This document shows, piece after piece, positions 43,657 to 55,469 of a stretch of DNA of 64,000 nucleotides. Under the pieces are notes generated by a model. It saw nothing but the letters and a program-made list of their open reading frames with translations. It was not told the DNA's origin and searched no databases. This DNA is from Raphanus sativus (lineage: Eukaryota > Streptophyta > Magnoliopsida > Brassicales > Brassicaceae). The DNA lies in the NCBI RefSeq assembly GCF_000801105.2, contig NC_079514.1:52125372-52189371 (forward strand), in the 5' to 3' direction. Numbering within the stretch: position 1 is the stretch's first letter; each line of letters begins with the position of its first letter. A program made the translations under genes and the position numbers.

Positions 43657-45161
43657 GGTTATTGTCAACCTATACAATTAATCCGTCGGTCTTTTATTTT
43701 TATCATGATTTAGTAGTCTAATATAATATAAGAATTTTCAACGATCATTTCAGAATGCAAGCAAAAAAGAAAGAGAAAGATAAATCATCACATATGAGAT
43801 AATTGGATTAATATAATATTTGATGGTTATCCATGAATTCGGAGAAATAAATAGTTAAAAGTGTAATAGATATAATATTGTTATGTTTTTCACGCTAAAA
43901 TATATTTTTTTTTCGTTTTGCAGAATTGAATGTAAATTTAATTTGTTATATATTTCCTAAATAAACAGATTTATATATTTTGTTTAATTTTATTTTTATT
44001 AATTTAAAATATAAATACTTTTGAAATATAAACATGACTTTTTAAATATTTTATTAGATTTTTTATCGATATTATAGTAAAAACTAGGTTTACGACAAAA
44101 CCTAGGAATCGATCAATGATCCAATTTAAGTAACTTTGCATGATAAATCTCAATAAAAGATAATGACATCAAGTGATTGAGTTCAGTAGTCCTTTGGAAA
44201 TATCAAGAGGTAGGCTTGGAAGCAGCCATCTTTTGAAGAAAGCGCAATAGCTCACCTTGGAAACAATACTCCCTATATCACCGGGTTGAGAACAACCTGT
44301 GTTCATGATCAACTCTTGTTACCTGAATGGTATTTCGAATGCTATACCGATTTTTGAGTAATATATATATATATAGTTAATTAAATTTAATTTGTTGACA
44401 GTCTTACGATATGTTATATAATTTTGAATTCCAAATTTCATTCAATTAATATTACGTTACCTTTCCAATAATATTTGCTGAAAATAACATATATATGATA
44501 ACACAAATAATATTTTCTATAAGATGATATGAACATGAAAATAATTGATGAAATCGTAAAATAATTTCACTGGCTATTATGGTTAGAATAATTTGCCATA
44601 TGGATTATTTAACGACAAACATGATAAATTTGATAAAATAGCCAAACAATAATTGCTAGTGGAAAATTCAGAGACACTATGTATGAACAATATAAAATAC
44701 ATTAGATAAATTAATGCAGTTAGAAACACCATATATCTAATTCATATTTTTTTGGTAAAATGTTAAATATATATATAATTATATATAATTAATATGGTAT
44801 TTAAGACAAGTCTCTATGATTATTCTTACTTTTGTATATTATATAAGATACGGAAGTAACAAACGACTAGCTATTAATTTTTATTTTTAGTTATTTACAT
44901 ACATTCAAAGGAAATTTTAATGAGTTTTTTAAACAGTAGATTTTTAAAAATGTATAAAATAATGTACTCGTTTGTAAAAACATATGGCTTTTTAGAGATT
45001 CGTTGATGAAAAAGAAACTTCATTTTGTTTTTTATATCTAAAGTTAGTTTAACTTAAACTATATAAGTACATTTAGACTGAATTAAGCAGATGAGCTTGT
45101 TTAAAAAGAAGTTAGTTTAACTTTTTACTTTAAAATTACATTACATGATTGTATATCATTA
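43657..45161. other. AT-rich intergenic DNA
   Basis: Apart from the short rRNA-like fragment at 44209-44257, I see no gene or repeat boundary here. Confidence 0.4.
44209..44257 (+). other. Short fragment resembling organellar large-subunit rRNA
   Basis: About 49 bp ('gtaggcttggaagcagccat' ... 'gaaagcgcaatagctcac') match the conserved bacterial/organellar 23S-26S rRNA segment around the GTPase-associated centre. The match ends on both sides. It fits an ancient insertion of mitochondrial or plastid DNA, not an rRNA gene. Confidence 0.5.
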
Positions 45162-45916
45162 TCTATACAATAAAAAAAAAACTAGAGATTTGATTGGCAG
45201 AGTATTAGCATAAGCATTATGCTTACTATTATTCAATCAACATTTATCACAAAAGCTTTTACGAGATGGTAATGCTCTCCAAATGATTTTTATTCAATGT
45301 TTTCATATGGAGCTTTTGGTAGAGCATTTACATTTAGAATATATAATTTTTAAATAATTATATATAATTAATTTATTTTTGTTTAATAATATAAAAATTA
45401 TATTCATAATCAAAAAATAAATTTACACTTTAAAAATAAAAGTTGTGATTATATATTTTTTTTAAATGAACAGTATCTCCATTTAAATAATTTCAATAAT
45501 TTCACATATCACTCATTATCCTTAATAAAAAATAAAATAATATAAGTATATACATATATTTATATATTATATATTTTAAAATAAGCATATCTATATTATT
45601 TAAAAATAAATAAATTATATGTCATAATTTTATGATAATATATGAATCACTTACTGCTCTACTAATAAATAAATAATGATAGTTCATTTAATACATTATA
45701 ACACACATATTGTATCCATCATTCTATTTTGTTTTTTCATTTCCACCCAACAAATTTAAATTTATTATGGATACAAAAAACTATTTCATAGAAAATTAGT
45801 ATTTCTTTAACGCTTCCAACAAAAATTAGTTAAACTGAACAAATAAATTATGTTTTTTTTAAACAATTTTTCATTATAAAAAAATTAAACAACAAATATT
45901 TTCCGCGCGCATCTAG
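45162..45916 (+). mobile_element. Candidate non-autonomous Helitron, 755 bp
   Basis: Starts TCTATACAATAAAA after an A (45161) and ends 'CCGCGCGCAT CTAG' (45913-45916) followed by T (45917). Start and insertion bases fit; the 3' hairpin is incomplete. Non-coding and AT-rich. Confidence 0.55.
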
Positions 45917-46696
45917 TAACATGTAAGAATGAAATAGATTGCAAATGCTTTAAGTTCGAATTTGAATCTTTCACAAAACCCACAATGGTCAGGGCCTTGA
46001 TTCAGGACGCAAGGACCATTTTTTGTTATGGATTACCCTGACCAATAAAAGAGCTGATGAATCATATTTAACCACACGTCTCATACATTTTTGTATAGTT
46101 TCTTTTTTTTCTTAGAACACTTTTGTATATTATTTTTTTCTGTAGCTCACATTTTTGTATAGTTAATTAGTAAGTTTCTCATGAGTTACTTCTCCCTTTC
46201 TATCCACAACTATTTGGACTATTATAGAGTTAAGAGTTACTTAGCTAGATATATACAACTGCTTGACAAGATGAATCATATTATATTGTATTTTGGGTTT
46301 TGAAAGGTATATACTTTTGATACGTAATTGATTATGTTTATGAAACTTCTGAAGGTCAACCATGAGAATTGATACTATATACTATTTCAATGCCAACAAC
46401 TTATTATATAGTAAATGCTCTAGTCAAAACTTTCGTTGTTGGCTGACAAAAAAATATTTCGTTGTTGAAATTGATATTTCATTTTATATCTGCTTTGATG
46501 CTTTCACATTACTGTGACGTAAAAGGATTAAAGATACAACATCAATTCTAGTTGCAAATATTGACCAAGATTGCCTAGCAATAATGCCTAAAGAGCCAAA
46601 CCTTTCACGTTTCCACGTTTCTTCTCAACCTAATAACATCACAGAAGATGGACATCTCCACAAAAACAAAACCAAAACAAAATAAACAATCAAGAA
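45917..46696. other. Upstream region of the lectin receptor kinase gene
   Basis: Intergenic sequence leading to the LecRK start. No gene seen; the last few hundred bases should hold its promoter. Confidence 0.4.
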
Positions 46697-48679
46697 ATGT
46701 TTATTCTCTTTAGAGCAGTTCTTGCTCTGTTCTTTACTCTGTTTCACATCTCTCATGGCTACTTCGTCCCAACAGGATCCGTAGGAATCGGCTACAACGG
46801 CTACTTCACTTTAACCAACACAACGAAACACACACACGGTCAAGCTTTCGACAGCGACCCAGTTTCATTCACAAACTCATCAACAAACATCACAACATCT
46901 TTCTCAGTCAACTTCTTCTTCGCCATCGTCCCTGAGCATGACCTGCAAGGCTCACACGGTATGGCTTTCGTTATCTCTCCAACAAGAGGCCTCCCCGGAG
47001 CTTCCTCTGATCAGTACTTAGGAATATTCAACGAAACTACCAACGGTAAAGCTTCTAACAACGTGATAGCTATCGAGTTAGATATACACAAAGACGAGGA
47101 GTTTGGTGATATCGATGATAATCATGTTGGGGTTAATATTAACGGTATGAGATCCGTTGTCTCTGCTTCTGCTGGTTACTATGATGATAAAGATGGAAAG
47201 TTTAGGAATCTTTCTTTGATTAGTAGAGAGGTAATGAGGCTTTCTATAGTTTATAGTCAACCTGATAAGCAGCTCAACGTTACTCTCTTCCCTGCTAGCA
47301 TCTCTGTTCCGCCTCGAAAACCGCTTTTGTCCTTGAACAAAGACCTCTCTCCCTATCTGCTAGAAGAGGAAATGTATCTTGGATTCACTGCATCTACTGG
47401 TTGGGTTGGTGCAATCCATTACATGATGGGTTGGTTCATCAGTGGAGAAATCGAGTTTCCGAGGCTGGATTTTGGTATGCTACCAGTCCTTCCACGGTAT
47501 CCGAAGAAAGCATCTCACAGAACAAAGACCATTCTAGCCGTCTGCTTAACTGCATCAGTAATCGCTGCATTTATCGCCTCGTGGATCGGTTTCGTCTTTT
47601 ACTTGAGGCACAAGAAAGTCAAAGAGGTTCTTGAGGAATGGGAGATTCAGTATGGACCTCATAGGTTTGCTTACAAGGAGCTTTTCGACGCCACAAAGGG
47701 TTTCAAGGAGAAACAACTTCTCGGAAGAGGAGGTTTCGGTCAAGTCTACAAAGGCGCTCTTCCGGGTTCTGATGCAGAGATCGCGGTGAAACGGACTTCT
47801 CATGATTCAAGACAAGGGATGAGCGAGTTTCTAGCCGAGATATCGACCATCGGTCGGCTTAGACATCCAAATCTTGTAAGGCTTTTGGGGTATTGTAGGC
47901 ATAAAGAAGATCTCTACTTGGTTTATGACTTCATGCCTAATGGTAGTCTTGACAAGTATCTGTATTACCGCAACAATGAGAATCAAGAACGGCTTACTTG
48001 GGAGCAACGTTTCAAGATTATTAAAAACGTTGCGTCTGCTTTACTGTATCTGCATCAAGAATGGGTGCAAGTCATCATTCACCGAGATATCAAACCGGCT
48101 AATGTTCTTATCGACCATGAGATGAATGCAAGGCTAGGGGATTTCGGATTGGCTAAGCTGTATGATCAGGGTTTTGATCCGGAAACATCTAAAGTAGCGG
48201 GAACGTTAGGTTATATCGCACCAGAGTTTTTAAGAACTGGTAGAGCAACTACCAGCACTGATGTTTATGCATTTGGGCTGGTTATGCTTGAAGTAGTCTG
48301 TGGTAGGAGGTTGATAGAGCGACGTGCAGGGGAAGACGAAGAGGTTCTTGTGGATTGGATTCTTGATCTTTGGGAGAAAGGAGAAGACATTCTTGTTGCG
48401 GTAGAAGGGAACATACGTCAAGAACAAAACAGAGGACAGCTTGAGCTTGTTTTGAAGCTTGGTGTGTTGTGTTCGCATCAAGCTCCATCAGTTAGGCCGG
48501 CTATGAGTGCGGTTATGAGGATCTTGAGTGGCGTTTCGGAGCTTCCGGATAATCTTCTTGATGTGGTGAGGGATGAGAAGTTGAGAGGCTGTCAGGAGAA
48601 ACCAATGGAACTGCTTTTTGATGTGAATTCTTTGGGTACATCAACGTATACAGATTCTTTAGTCTCACATGCACGCTGA
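46697..48679 (+). CDS. L-type lectin receptor kinase (LecRK clade V-like)
   Basis: Plasma-membrane receptor kinase; members of the clade act in immunity, stomatal and stress responses. Intronless, 660 residues. A signal peptide (residues 1-21) is followed by a legume-lectin domain (about 22-255; 'FFFAIVPEH...GSHGMAFVISPT', 'AIELDIHKDEEFGDIDDNHVG'), one transmembrane helix (about 277-299) and a Ser/Thr kinase (about 335-605). Kinase motifs are intact: GRGGFGQVYKG, AVKR, HRDIKPANV and DFGLAK, so it is an RD kinase likely to be active. Arabidopsis has a cluster of clade V genes at At3g59700-At3g59750, consistent with the conserved order here. A second, minus-strand member begins at the window's end. 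Confidence 0.93.
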   Translation: MFILFRAVLALFFTLFHISHGYFVPTGSVGIGYNGYFTLTNTTKHTHGQAFDSDPVSFTNSSTNITTSFSVNFFFAIVPEHDLQGSHGMAFVISPTRGLPGASSDQYLGIFNETTNGKASNNVIAIELDIHKDEEFGDIDDNHVGVNINGMRSVVSASAGYYDDKDGKFRNLSLISREVMRLSIVYSQPDKQLNVTLFPASISVPPRKPLLSLNKDLSPYLLEEEMYLGFTASTGWVGAIHYMMGWFISGEIEFPRLDFGMLPVLPRYPKKASHRTKTILAVCLTASVIAAFIASWIGFVFYLRHKKVKEVLEEWEIQYGPHRFAYKELFDATKGFKEKQLLGRGGFGQVYKGALPGSDAEIAVKRTSHDSRQGMSEFLAEISTIGRLRHPNLVRLLGYCRHKEDLYLVYDFMPNGSLDKYLYYRNNENQERLTWEQRFKIIKNVASALLYLHQEWVQVIIHRDIKPANVLIDHEMNARLGDFGLAKLYDQGFDPETSKVAGTLGYIAPEFLRTGRATTSTDVYAFGLVMLEVVCGRRLIERRAGEDEEVLVDWILDLWEKGEDILVAVEGNIRQEQNRGQLELVLKLGVLCSHQAPSVRPAMSAVMRILSGVSELPDNLLDVVRDEKLRGCQEKPMELLFDVNSLGTSTYTDSLVSHAR

Positions 48680-49636
48680 ATATTGAAATGAAAGTTGATT
48701 CTTTGGTTACTAAGATCTACGAATCTGAGACATGCATATTCACAATTGATAATATGTTTTGTAAATTGTAATAGCAGCAACACAGCTCATTATCTTTCTT
48801 TTTTTTGGTCTGTTTATTACTTTATTAGGTATAAACAATACTAAATACTAATACACAATACTACGTATTCTCTAGTCTCATATGGATACTGTTTAATATT
48901 TTATGCGTTACTTGATTGGATCAAGACTAGTGTAGCTCTCTTCGATATTACATTTCGCCAAGAATCTTTGATGTCTGATGTTTTAATAGTGGATACATAA
49001 CAACTTCTGCGATTTGTTTGTCTAAACATAATTTGGCTCACTCTTAACAAAAATTTGAATGTATGATCTTCCAATAGAAAAGTATTGTGTCCCAGGTTTC
49101 TTGTCTTACATTGTAGGAAATTTTCAAATGAAATTGGCAACTTCGACAGTATGTTTATACAATTTCCGCAAGAAATTCTTAGAACATTGTCAATTTTTCC
49201 ATAAAATAAAACCGTTAATGCTTTTTTACTTCGCAATAATATTACACAGCACTGAGGACAATAGGTGCTACTGAATTATTTTTATCATTACAGTTTTGTT
49301 CTAAACTGCAGAAAATTGCAGGCCATCTTCATCACTTTTTTATTTACTCTGTTTTGTGTTCTTTTTCAAGAATAGAGAAAACAGTTTTTGGACTTTTGAA
49401 AGCTTAGAATGAAGTGGTGGAGGAACTGATTTTTCGCTTTCTTACACTACACAACATTGACCACTACATATTTATAGGGAAAATAGAACATTCTCTATCT
49501 TCTCAATATTGACTTATTTTTAATATAGACTTAGGAATACTCTCTCTCCATATATACTGTATCTCATTCTTTTGACTATGTTCGTTTTTGTGTCCAAATG
49601 CTGTATCTAGATATTAGCTTTCAGATATTATTTCTT
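48680..49636. other. Intergenic DNA downstream of LecRK
   Basis: 3'UTR followed by unassigned AT-rich sequence; small frames near 48901-49274 on both strands are not convincing. Confidence 0.4.
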
Positions 49637-50340
49637 TAGGGGGTGTATTCAACCGAGAGTTTCAGGTGATTTGTATTAAAACGATAAATTCACTGTTATT
49701 CAAACATGAATTTTAAAAACTCATTTAAAATCTACTGTTATTGAACTTGACATTTCGTAAAGTACTCTGAAATCCACTGTTATTGAAAATATTTTAAGTT
49801 GTGGAGTTTTAAAGTTTTGAGGTGATTTTATAGTGTTTGGGTGGAGTTTCTTAGTTAAAAAAACTAAAACTCAAATCCCATTGTTTTATTTTTTAATGGA
49901 GTTTTAGATGATTTTAATAACTCAAAAAAACTAAAACTCAACATTTGAGGTGATTTGATTTTTAATGGAGTTTTAGATGATTTTAATAAGTTGCAGAGAT
50001 TTAGGTGATTTTTGTTAAACTACTCTAGAATATCACTTAAAACAATGGGATTTGAGTTTTAGTTTTTTTAATGGAGTTGATGAGACAATATTTTCATGGA
50101 GTTGATGAGACAATGGAAAATATAGATTTATATCTAAAATGGAAAAAATAAAACAATGGGACAATAACTCAAATCCCATTGTTTTATTTTTTCCATTGTC
50201 TCATCAACGCCAAAACCGTATTTAGATGAAACATTTTAGATATAAAATCTATATTATTTAGAATATCTAAATATTTGAGATGCTAAAAAGTAGAATTTGA
50301 ATACTATATTTACATCTCAAATTTCAAAAGATTTAAATAC
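49637..50340. repeat. Brassica-type repeat with internal inverted repeats
   Basis: Begins 'gggggtgtattcaaccgaga'. The inside repeats 'tttaatggagttttagatga' and 'caaatcccattgttttattt' motifs in both orientations. A large imperfect hairpin has its left arm at 50101-50160 and right arm at 50175-50208; the arms are complementary except for a 26-nt insertion in the left arm. It ends in AT-rich sequence containing 'gaatttgaatac', partly complementary to the start. Probably a MITE-like non-autonomous element; borders are approximate. Confidence 0.55.
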
Positions 50341-50429
50341 TCTTAATATAAATATAAAAATTAATTTAAATTAGTTATTATAATTATTAAATAATATTTA
50401 TAATCAGAAAATTGAAATTTTCTGCCAAA

Positions 50430-51480
50430 ACAGAAACCATGTATTCCTGCAAAAACTGAAAACCGTATTTTTTCGCCAAAACCCGAAAACAAGTTTTTTT
50501 CGCAAAAATCAGCAAAATGCAAAAAAAAAATGTATTTTTTTGTCAAAATCCGAAAACACGTATTTCCGCATATAATGAAAAACACGTTTAAATCTGCCAA
50601 TACCCAAAAATACCTTTTCTCGGCAAACCCAAAAACAGGTTCTTTCAGTAAAACCCAAAAATGTATTTTTCTTCCAAAACTAAAAATAAAAACAGGGTTT
50701 CTCATCAGAACTCAAAAAGAGTTTTTCACCAAAATCCAAAAATACATTTTCCCGCTGAAACCCGAATATGCGTTTTCGCCAAAAATCGAAAATTCGATTT
50801 CCGACCAAAATCTGGAAAATACATTTTCCCGCCAAAACCCAAAAACGTATTTTCCGTTAACATTCCAAAAACGTAAAAACGTGTTTTCTCGCCAAAACTT
50901 AAAAACGCATTTTCTTTCTAAAACCTGAGAAACATGTTTTCCTGCTAAAACCCGAAAAATGTGTTTTTCGGCTAAAACCCGAAAAATGTGTTTTTCTGCC
51001 AAACCGGAAAACTCGTTTTACTGCAAAAAAAAAAAACAAAATACAATTTTCTGTCATAACGCTAAAAATAAGTTTTCCCGCTAAACCCTGAAACATGATT
51101 TCCCGCCAAAACATGAAAATCCGAGAAACATGTTTTTGTAAAACCTGAAAATGAGTTTTTTCACAGTATCAGCAAAATGCAATTTTGCCAAAATCCGATG
51201 TTTTCCCGCTAAACCCCGTAAACGTGGTTTCCGCCAAAACCATGGTTTCCCGCCAAAACTGTGGTTTCTTTTCAAAACCTGAAAAATCCGAAAGCCGTGT
51301 TTTCATGTAAAACCCAAAAATATGTTTTCCACCAAAACATGAAAAACATGTTTTTCCGTCAAAACCCGAAAAAAATGTGTTTCCGCAAAAACCGCAAATT
51401 TTATATTTCGTTAAAATCACAATATTATTTTCCAATCAAAATCAGCAAAATTGTGTTTTCTGCAAAAAATGCAAAATAAT
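50430..51480. repeat. Degenerate tandem array of about 27-bp hairpin units
   Basis: About 1 kb composed of roughly 35-40 diverged units of the type AAAACCCGAAAAATGTGTTTTTCGGC. The best pair, near 50948-51001, repeats with a period of 27 bp. Many units contain an 8-bp stem with a 4-nt loop (CCGAAAAA TGTG TTTTTCGG). Open frames on both strands here are by-products of the repeat. AT-rich flanks at about 50360-50400 and 51478-51505 are roughly inverse-complementary, hinting that the array sits inside a transposon-like unit. Confidence 0.8.
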
Positions 51481-52182
51481 TTATTTGATTATTATAATTA
51501 GTTCATTAATAAAAAAACATGCCCTTTTATTCATTTTAACTAATAGAATTCAAATGCTATTATGAAATTGAAAAACAAACAACTTAACATCTAGATGTTA
51601 TATATGGATGTAAATATCCTCCTGTATATTAAAAGAGAAGTACAAATGCCACGTGGCACTCATAGAATTCTTCTCACGAGAATTCTCGCGTTTCTATTGG
51701 TCCAGTTTTTCTAATTTTTCTTTTTGATTTATTTTTTTCATCGACCTTTTAATTGGAAAGTGACATTAATTAGCAAACGCACTAATTATTTCTTGCGCAA
51801 AAATCGTAATCAATGGCGAACATTAATCATAGCTTGCAGAAGAAATTTAAAAAATGTCAACTAATCATTAAATCTCTTAATGGCAAATTCATTTCATATT
51901 TTATTAAGAAACTAATTATTATCAACATACCTTATTTATATTGAAAACTTGCGCAAGTTTCGCATCGTATAAAATGCATATTCGTGATTAATTTTACAAA
52001 TTTATTAGGTTTCCTTTAATCATTAGTCATTTAATTTACATACCTTATTATACCCAATTACTTGCGCAAGTCTCGCAAGTAATATTTTTTGCGTCGTTAA
52101 TACTCTACACCATCAAAGGACTATATATAGAGTACAAAGTGGCCTTGAAGCAACTCAACCATTCTTCTATTTTGAAACGAAA

Positions 52183-54743
52183 ATGGCGATGCTCGCAAAG
52201 TCCAAAAATATAGTATCTTTGGTCCGAGAATTAAAACCCCGTAAAGATACGTCCCGTATTGAAGTTAGGATTATTCGGTTGTGGAAGAACTACAACAAAG
52301 AATCAGGAAACACTATTGAAATGGTTTTTGCTGATAGAGAAGTAAGTGAAGAACACACAGTTTTATGTTAAGATTTTGTTTATTGTTTAATACTATTATT
52401 ATTTTGACTGGTATTCAGGGGACAAGAATTCATGCTTCAGTTGGAGAACAACTCATCAAAAAATATGGTGAAAGGCTACATGAGGAAGATGCAATTGTCG
52501 TCCAGTTGTTCAAGGTCTTCGATGCAATTGGTGAATATCGTACAACTCCACATCTGTACAAAATTGGTTTCTATCCAACCACTTTTGTTGGAAAAGCTTT
52601 AGATTTTCCAAGTGAAATTCCTGAAAAGAATTTTGCCGATTTTACCGATATTCTGGAAGGAAAGATTGATAGCAGCTGCTTAGTTGGTGAGTCATTTTAG
52701 CACACAATTAATGCTCTGTCATGTTATGTTAATTTTGTTCTTATTTTTTTATGTAATAAATTTAGATATAATTGGACAAATCGTTAACTTTGGGTCGCTG
52801 GAAAACAAAAGCATTAAAGGCAAAGATAACATGAGGCTTTTGATCGAGCTACGTGACCATAGGTAAGCTGAAATTTCAATTATTATTGGTTATATTTGAC
52901 AAAGTTAAAAAACTCTACATTTTATCTACGTTTTCGTTTCAGTAATGTCAAGATCATGTGTACTCTGTGGGGTGGTTATGCTAAACAAGTATACGACTAC
53001 AGTATGAGTAACATGTCCATTATGATAATTTGTATTATCAGGTTCTGTTCCATTAAAGAGTGGAAAGGTATGTAATTTGATTTGTTAAGGTTTCTAATTA
53101 TTACTCGCAGACAATATAATATGATGAATGTTCTCCAGGGGTTTACTCCATATCTAGCGGGTTTAATTCCACCCAAATTTTGCTAAACCCAACGTGTTCA
53201 TTGGTTGATGAGTTTAAATTGTGGTACGTAATAAAAAATGCAAGTTTTTTTAAAATATGTTATTAAATTGGACTCTAAAATAAAATTATGTCTTTTTATC
53301 TATGTAGTCTTCCTGATGATTCACTTGCTATTACAAACAAGGATAGTAGCCAATGGAGTGTTGCTAGTGCTACATCTGTTCGTGCCCGGTTTTTTGTTCT
53401 TAATGAGAGGCTAACAATAAGAGATATCGTTGACAGTACTCTGGTTAGACGTACACTATTTTTTTTTATTAAATGTAAATTATTAATTTTAATAATCCTA
53501 CTAACATGCTGTTGTCTTGAATAGGTTGGAACTTTTGTCACCTTGGGGACTATTGAAAACATAGATACTGAGCGTGGTTGGCAATATCTAAGTTGCAAAT
53601 ACCACAACAAAAAAGTTATGCCTACAACCAATGTTGATGATGACAACCGTCCCTTGTTCTACTGTAATACATGTGATAAAGAACACATTGATGTCATTCC
53701 GAGGTATTTCATTGAACGCGTACATAATTAAGTATTCTGGTTTTTGTTATATGATGTATAATTATGGTGTACGTTATCCAGTAATTACTAAATATTAAAC
53801 TTTTATTGGTAACTCAGGTTTAAATTAATTGTCCACGTTAAAGATGATACCGGTGAGGCAAACTTTCTTTTGTTTGATGGCAATGCTCAAGTGCTTGTGC
53901 GTCGTTCTGCCGCTGAACTCTATGATGAGGTACCGTCAAATTTAAATAAAAGAGGAAATTATTACTATATGTATAAATTAGAGTCCTCACTTTTCCCTTT
54001 TTACTTGTAGAATCTAGATGAAGACTTGTTACCAGAAGCTGTTAGCGACCTTTTTGGCAAGAGAATCCTTTTTGAGGTTTCAGTGGATGCTGATAACATC
54101 AAAGGAAAGAGCTCTCATTATGTTGTTCGAATTGCTACTGCTGATCGTGAACTGATTGAGAAATTTGCTGCTTTGCCAGTTAAACAGGTATTGTTCTCAT
54201 TCGTCTGTATAGTTCAGCTAATTCTTACATTATCGTAATACTGATCGGTTAAACTTTTTCCTTCTAGGTCCTAATGCTGCAGTCTTCAGATGATATTTCT
54301 TCTGGTTCAGGTGGTTTATCAGGAACTCCATTGTCTAAAAGAAAAAGCCAAGATGAACAACAGAGTAGCCTAGAGGATCAACATTCCGTGAACAACAGAG
54401 TAGCCTAGAATATATTATTTCGATACTTTACATCGTAAATGAATACTTATGTTTTATAGGAAAATTCACATTTTGTACCACAATCTCTAACTGAATTGAT
54501 TGGGAGGAAAATTCTATTTATGCTGACAATCGAATCTAATGGTCAAAAAGAACAAAATTCAGCATATGTTGTTGATTCAGTTGTTGACAATGCAGAAATA
54601 ATCGAACTCTTTCATCCACATGTAAGTTTTGTTTTTACTCTTATATAAACTATTTTTAGTATAGTTACATTTTCTAACAAAATTATTTATTTATGCAGCC
54701 ACATGTTGTCATATTTCATGATTATGACTCGGATGACGAGTGA
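52183..54743 (+). CDS. Helitron RPA1-like single-strand DNA-binding protein, 12 exons
   Basis: Homologue of the large subunit of replication protein A; in plant Helitrons it is thought to bind the displaced strand during rolling-circle transposition. Exons 52183-52341, 52419-52686, 52766-52862, 52943-53067, 53139-53223, 53308-53443, 53525-53703, 53818-53929, 54011-54187, 54268-54387, 54460-54621 and 54699-54743 join in frame to 554 residues. Seen are an N-terminal OB fold ('IRLWKNYNKESGNTIEMVF', then 'GTRIHASV'), a second OB fold ('DIIGQIVNFGSLE'), and a C-terminal zinc-ribbon OB fold with C-x2-H...C-x2-C ('CKYH', 'CNTC'). If the exon 10 donor at 54388 is not used, translation stops at 54408, giving a shorter form. 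Exons 11-12 then encode an extra C-terminal segment ending 'DYDSDDE'. Confidence 0.82.
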
Positions 54744-55469
54744 GTATTAAAAAAATCATTGCTAATACAAAATGAAGGAAGAAAGTTGAAGTCATTATGC
54801 ACTTGAAAGTACAACCGTTTACGCAATTATTTGTTATTGGCATTATTTTAAACAATTTCATTATGTTTTCCATTATTTTCCTTGTGCGTTTTTGTTTTTT
54901 AACAATGAATAATAAATTGTTTTAATATAATTGGTTTATAAAACAACTACTATACCATTTTGGGAGAGATCATAGCACATTTAATCTTTAAAAAATTTTC
55001 GAAAGAATAACCCAATCAGTTGCAATTTAGATCCCAAAAATAATTTTATATCTAAGGTGAAAAAATATGGGGGTTCTATATATGGTAAACTTACAGAAAC
55101 AATCATTTACAATAAATGTACACAGCTAACAACAGATGATTCGTCCAATCAAAAGAAATATCAACTGTTTTCCGAAAAAATATCATATTCACCTACGCAA
55201 GGAATATAAACACGGTAAGAAATTAATACCAACTTTAGAATTGGCAACAATTGATTTTGCATATATTTCAAATGATGGTAAAACCTAATGGTCTTCAATC
55301 TATCTTTATTATATTGATTAAATATGTCGTCTTCTGAATTCCATAGTCTTCATTTTCTGTCAAACTATATAAGTTTGTTGAAGCCTTTTTTCTAACTGCA
55401 TTCGGAAAATTCTATAGCTAGAATCCTGTTCTTACAAAAGACATAAGCAATATCTGAAAAGTCTGACGC
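54744..55469. other. Spacer between the two Helitron genes
   Basis: AT-rich spacer holding the 3' end of the RPA-like gene and presumably the RepHel promoter. No gene seen. Confidence 0.4.

Noticed and set aside
50361..51435. Phe/Gly/Lys-rich open frames on both strands
   Set aside because: They arise from the 27-bp repeat and have no independent protein-like features.
50430..51480. A CRISPR-like array of repeats and spacers
   Set aside because: Units are contiguous and diverged with no unique spacers, and this is a plant nuclear genome.
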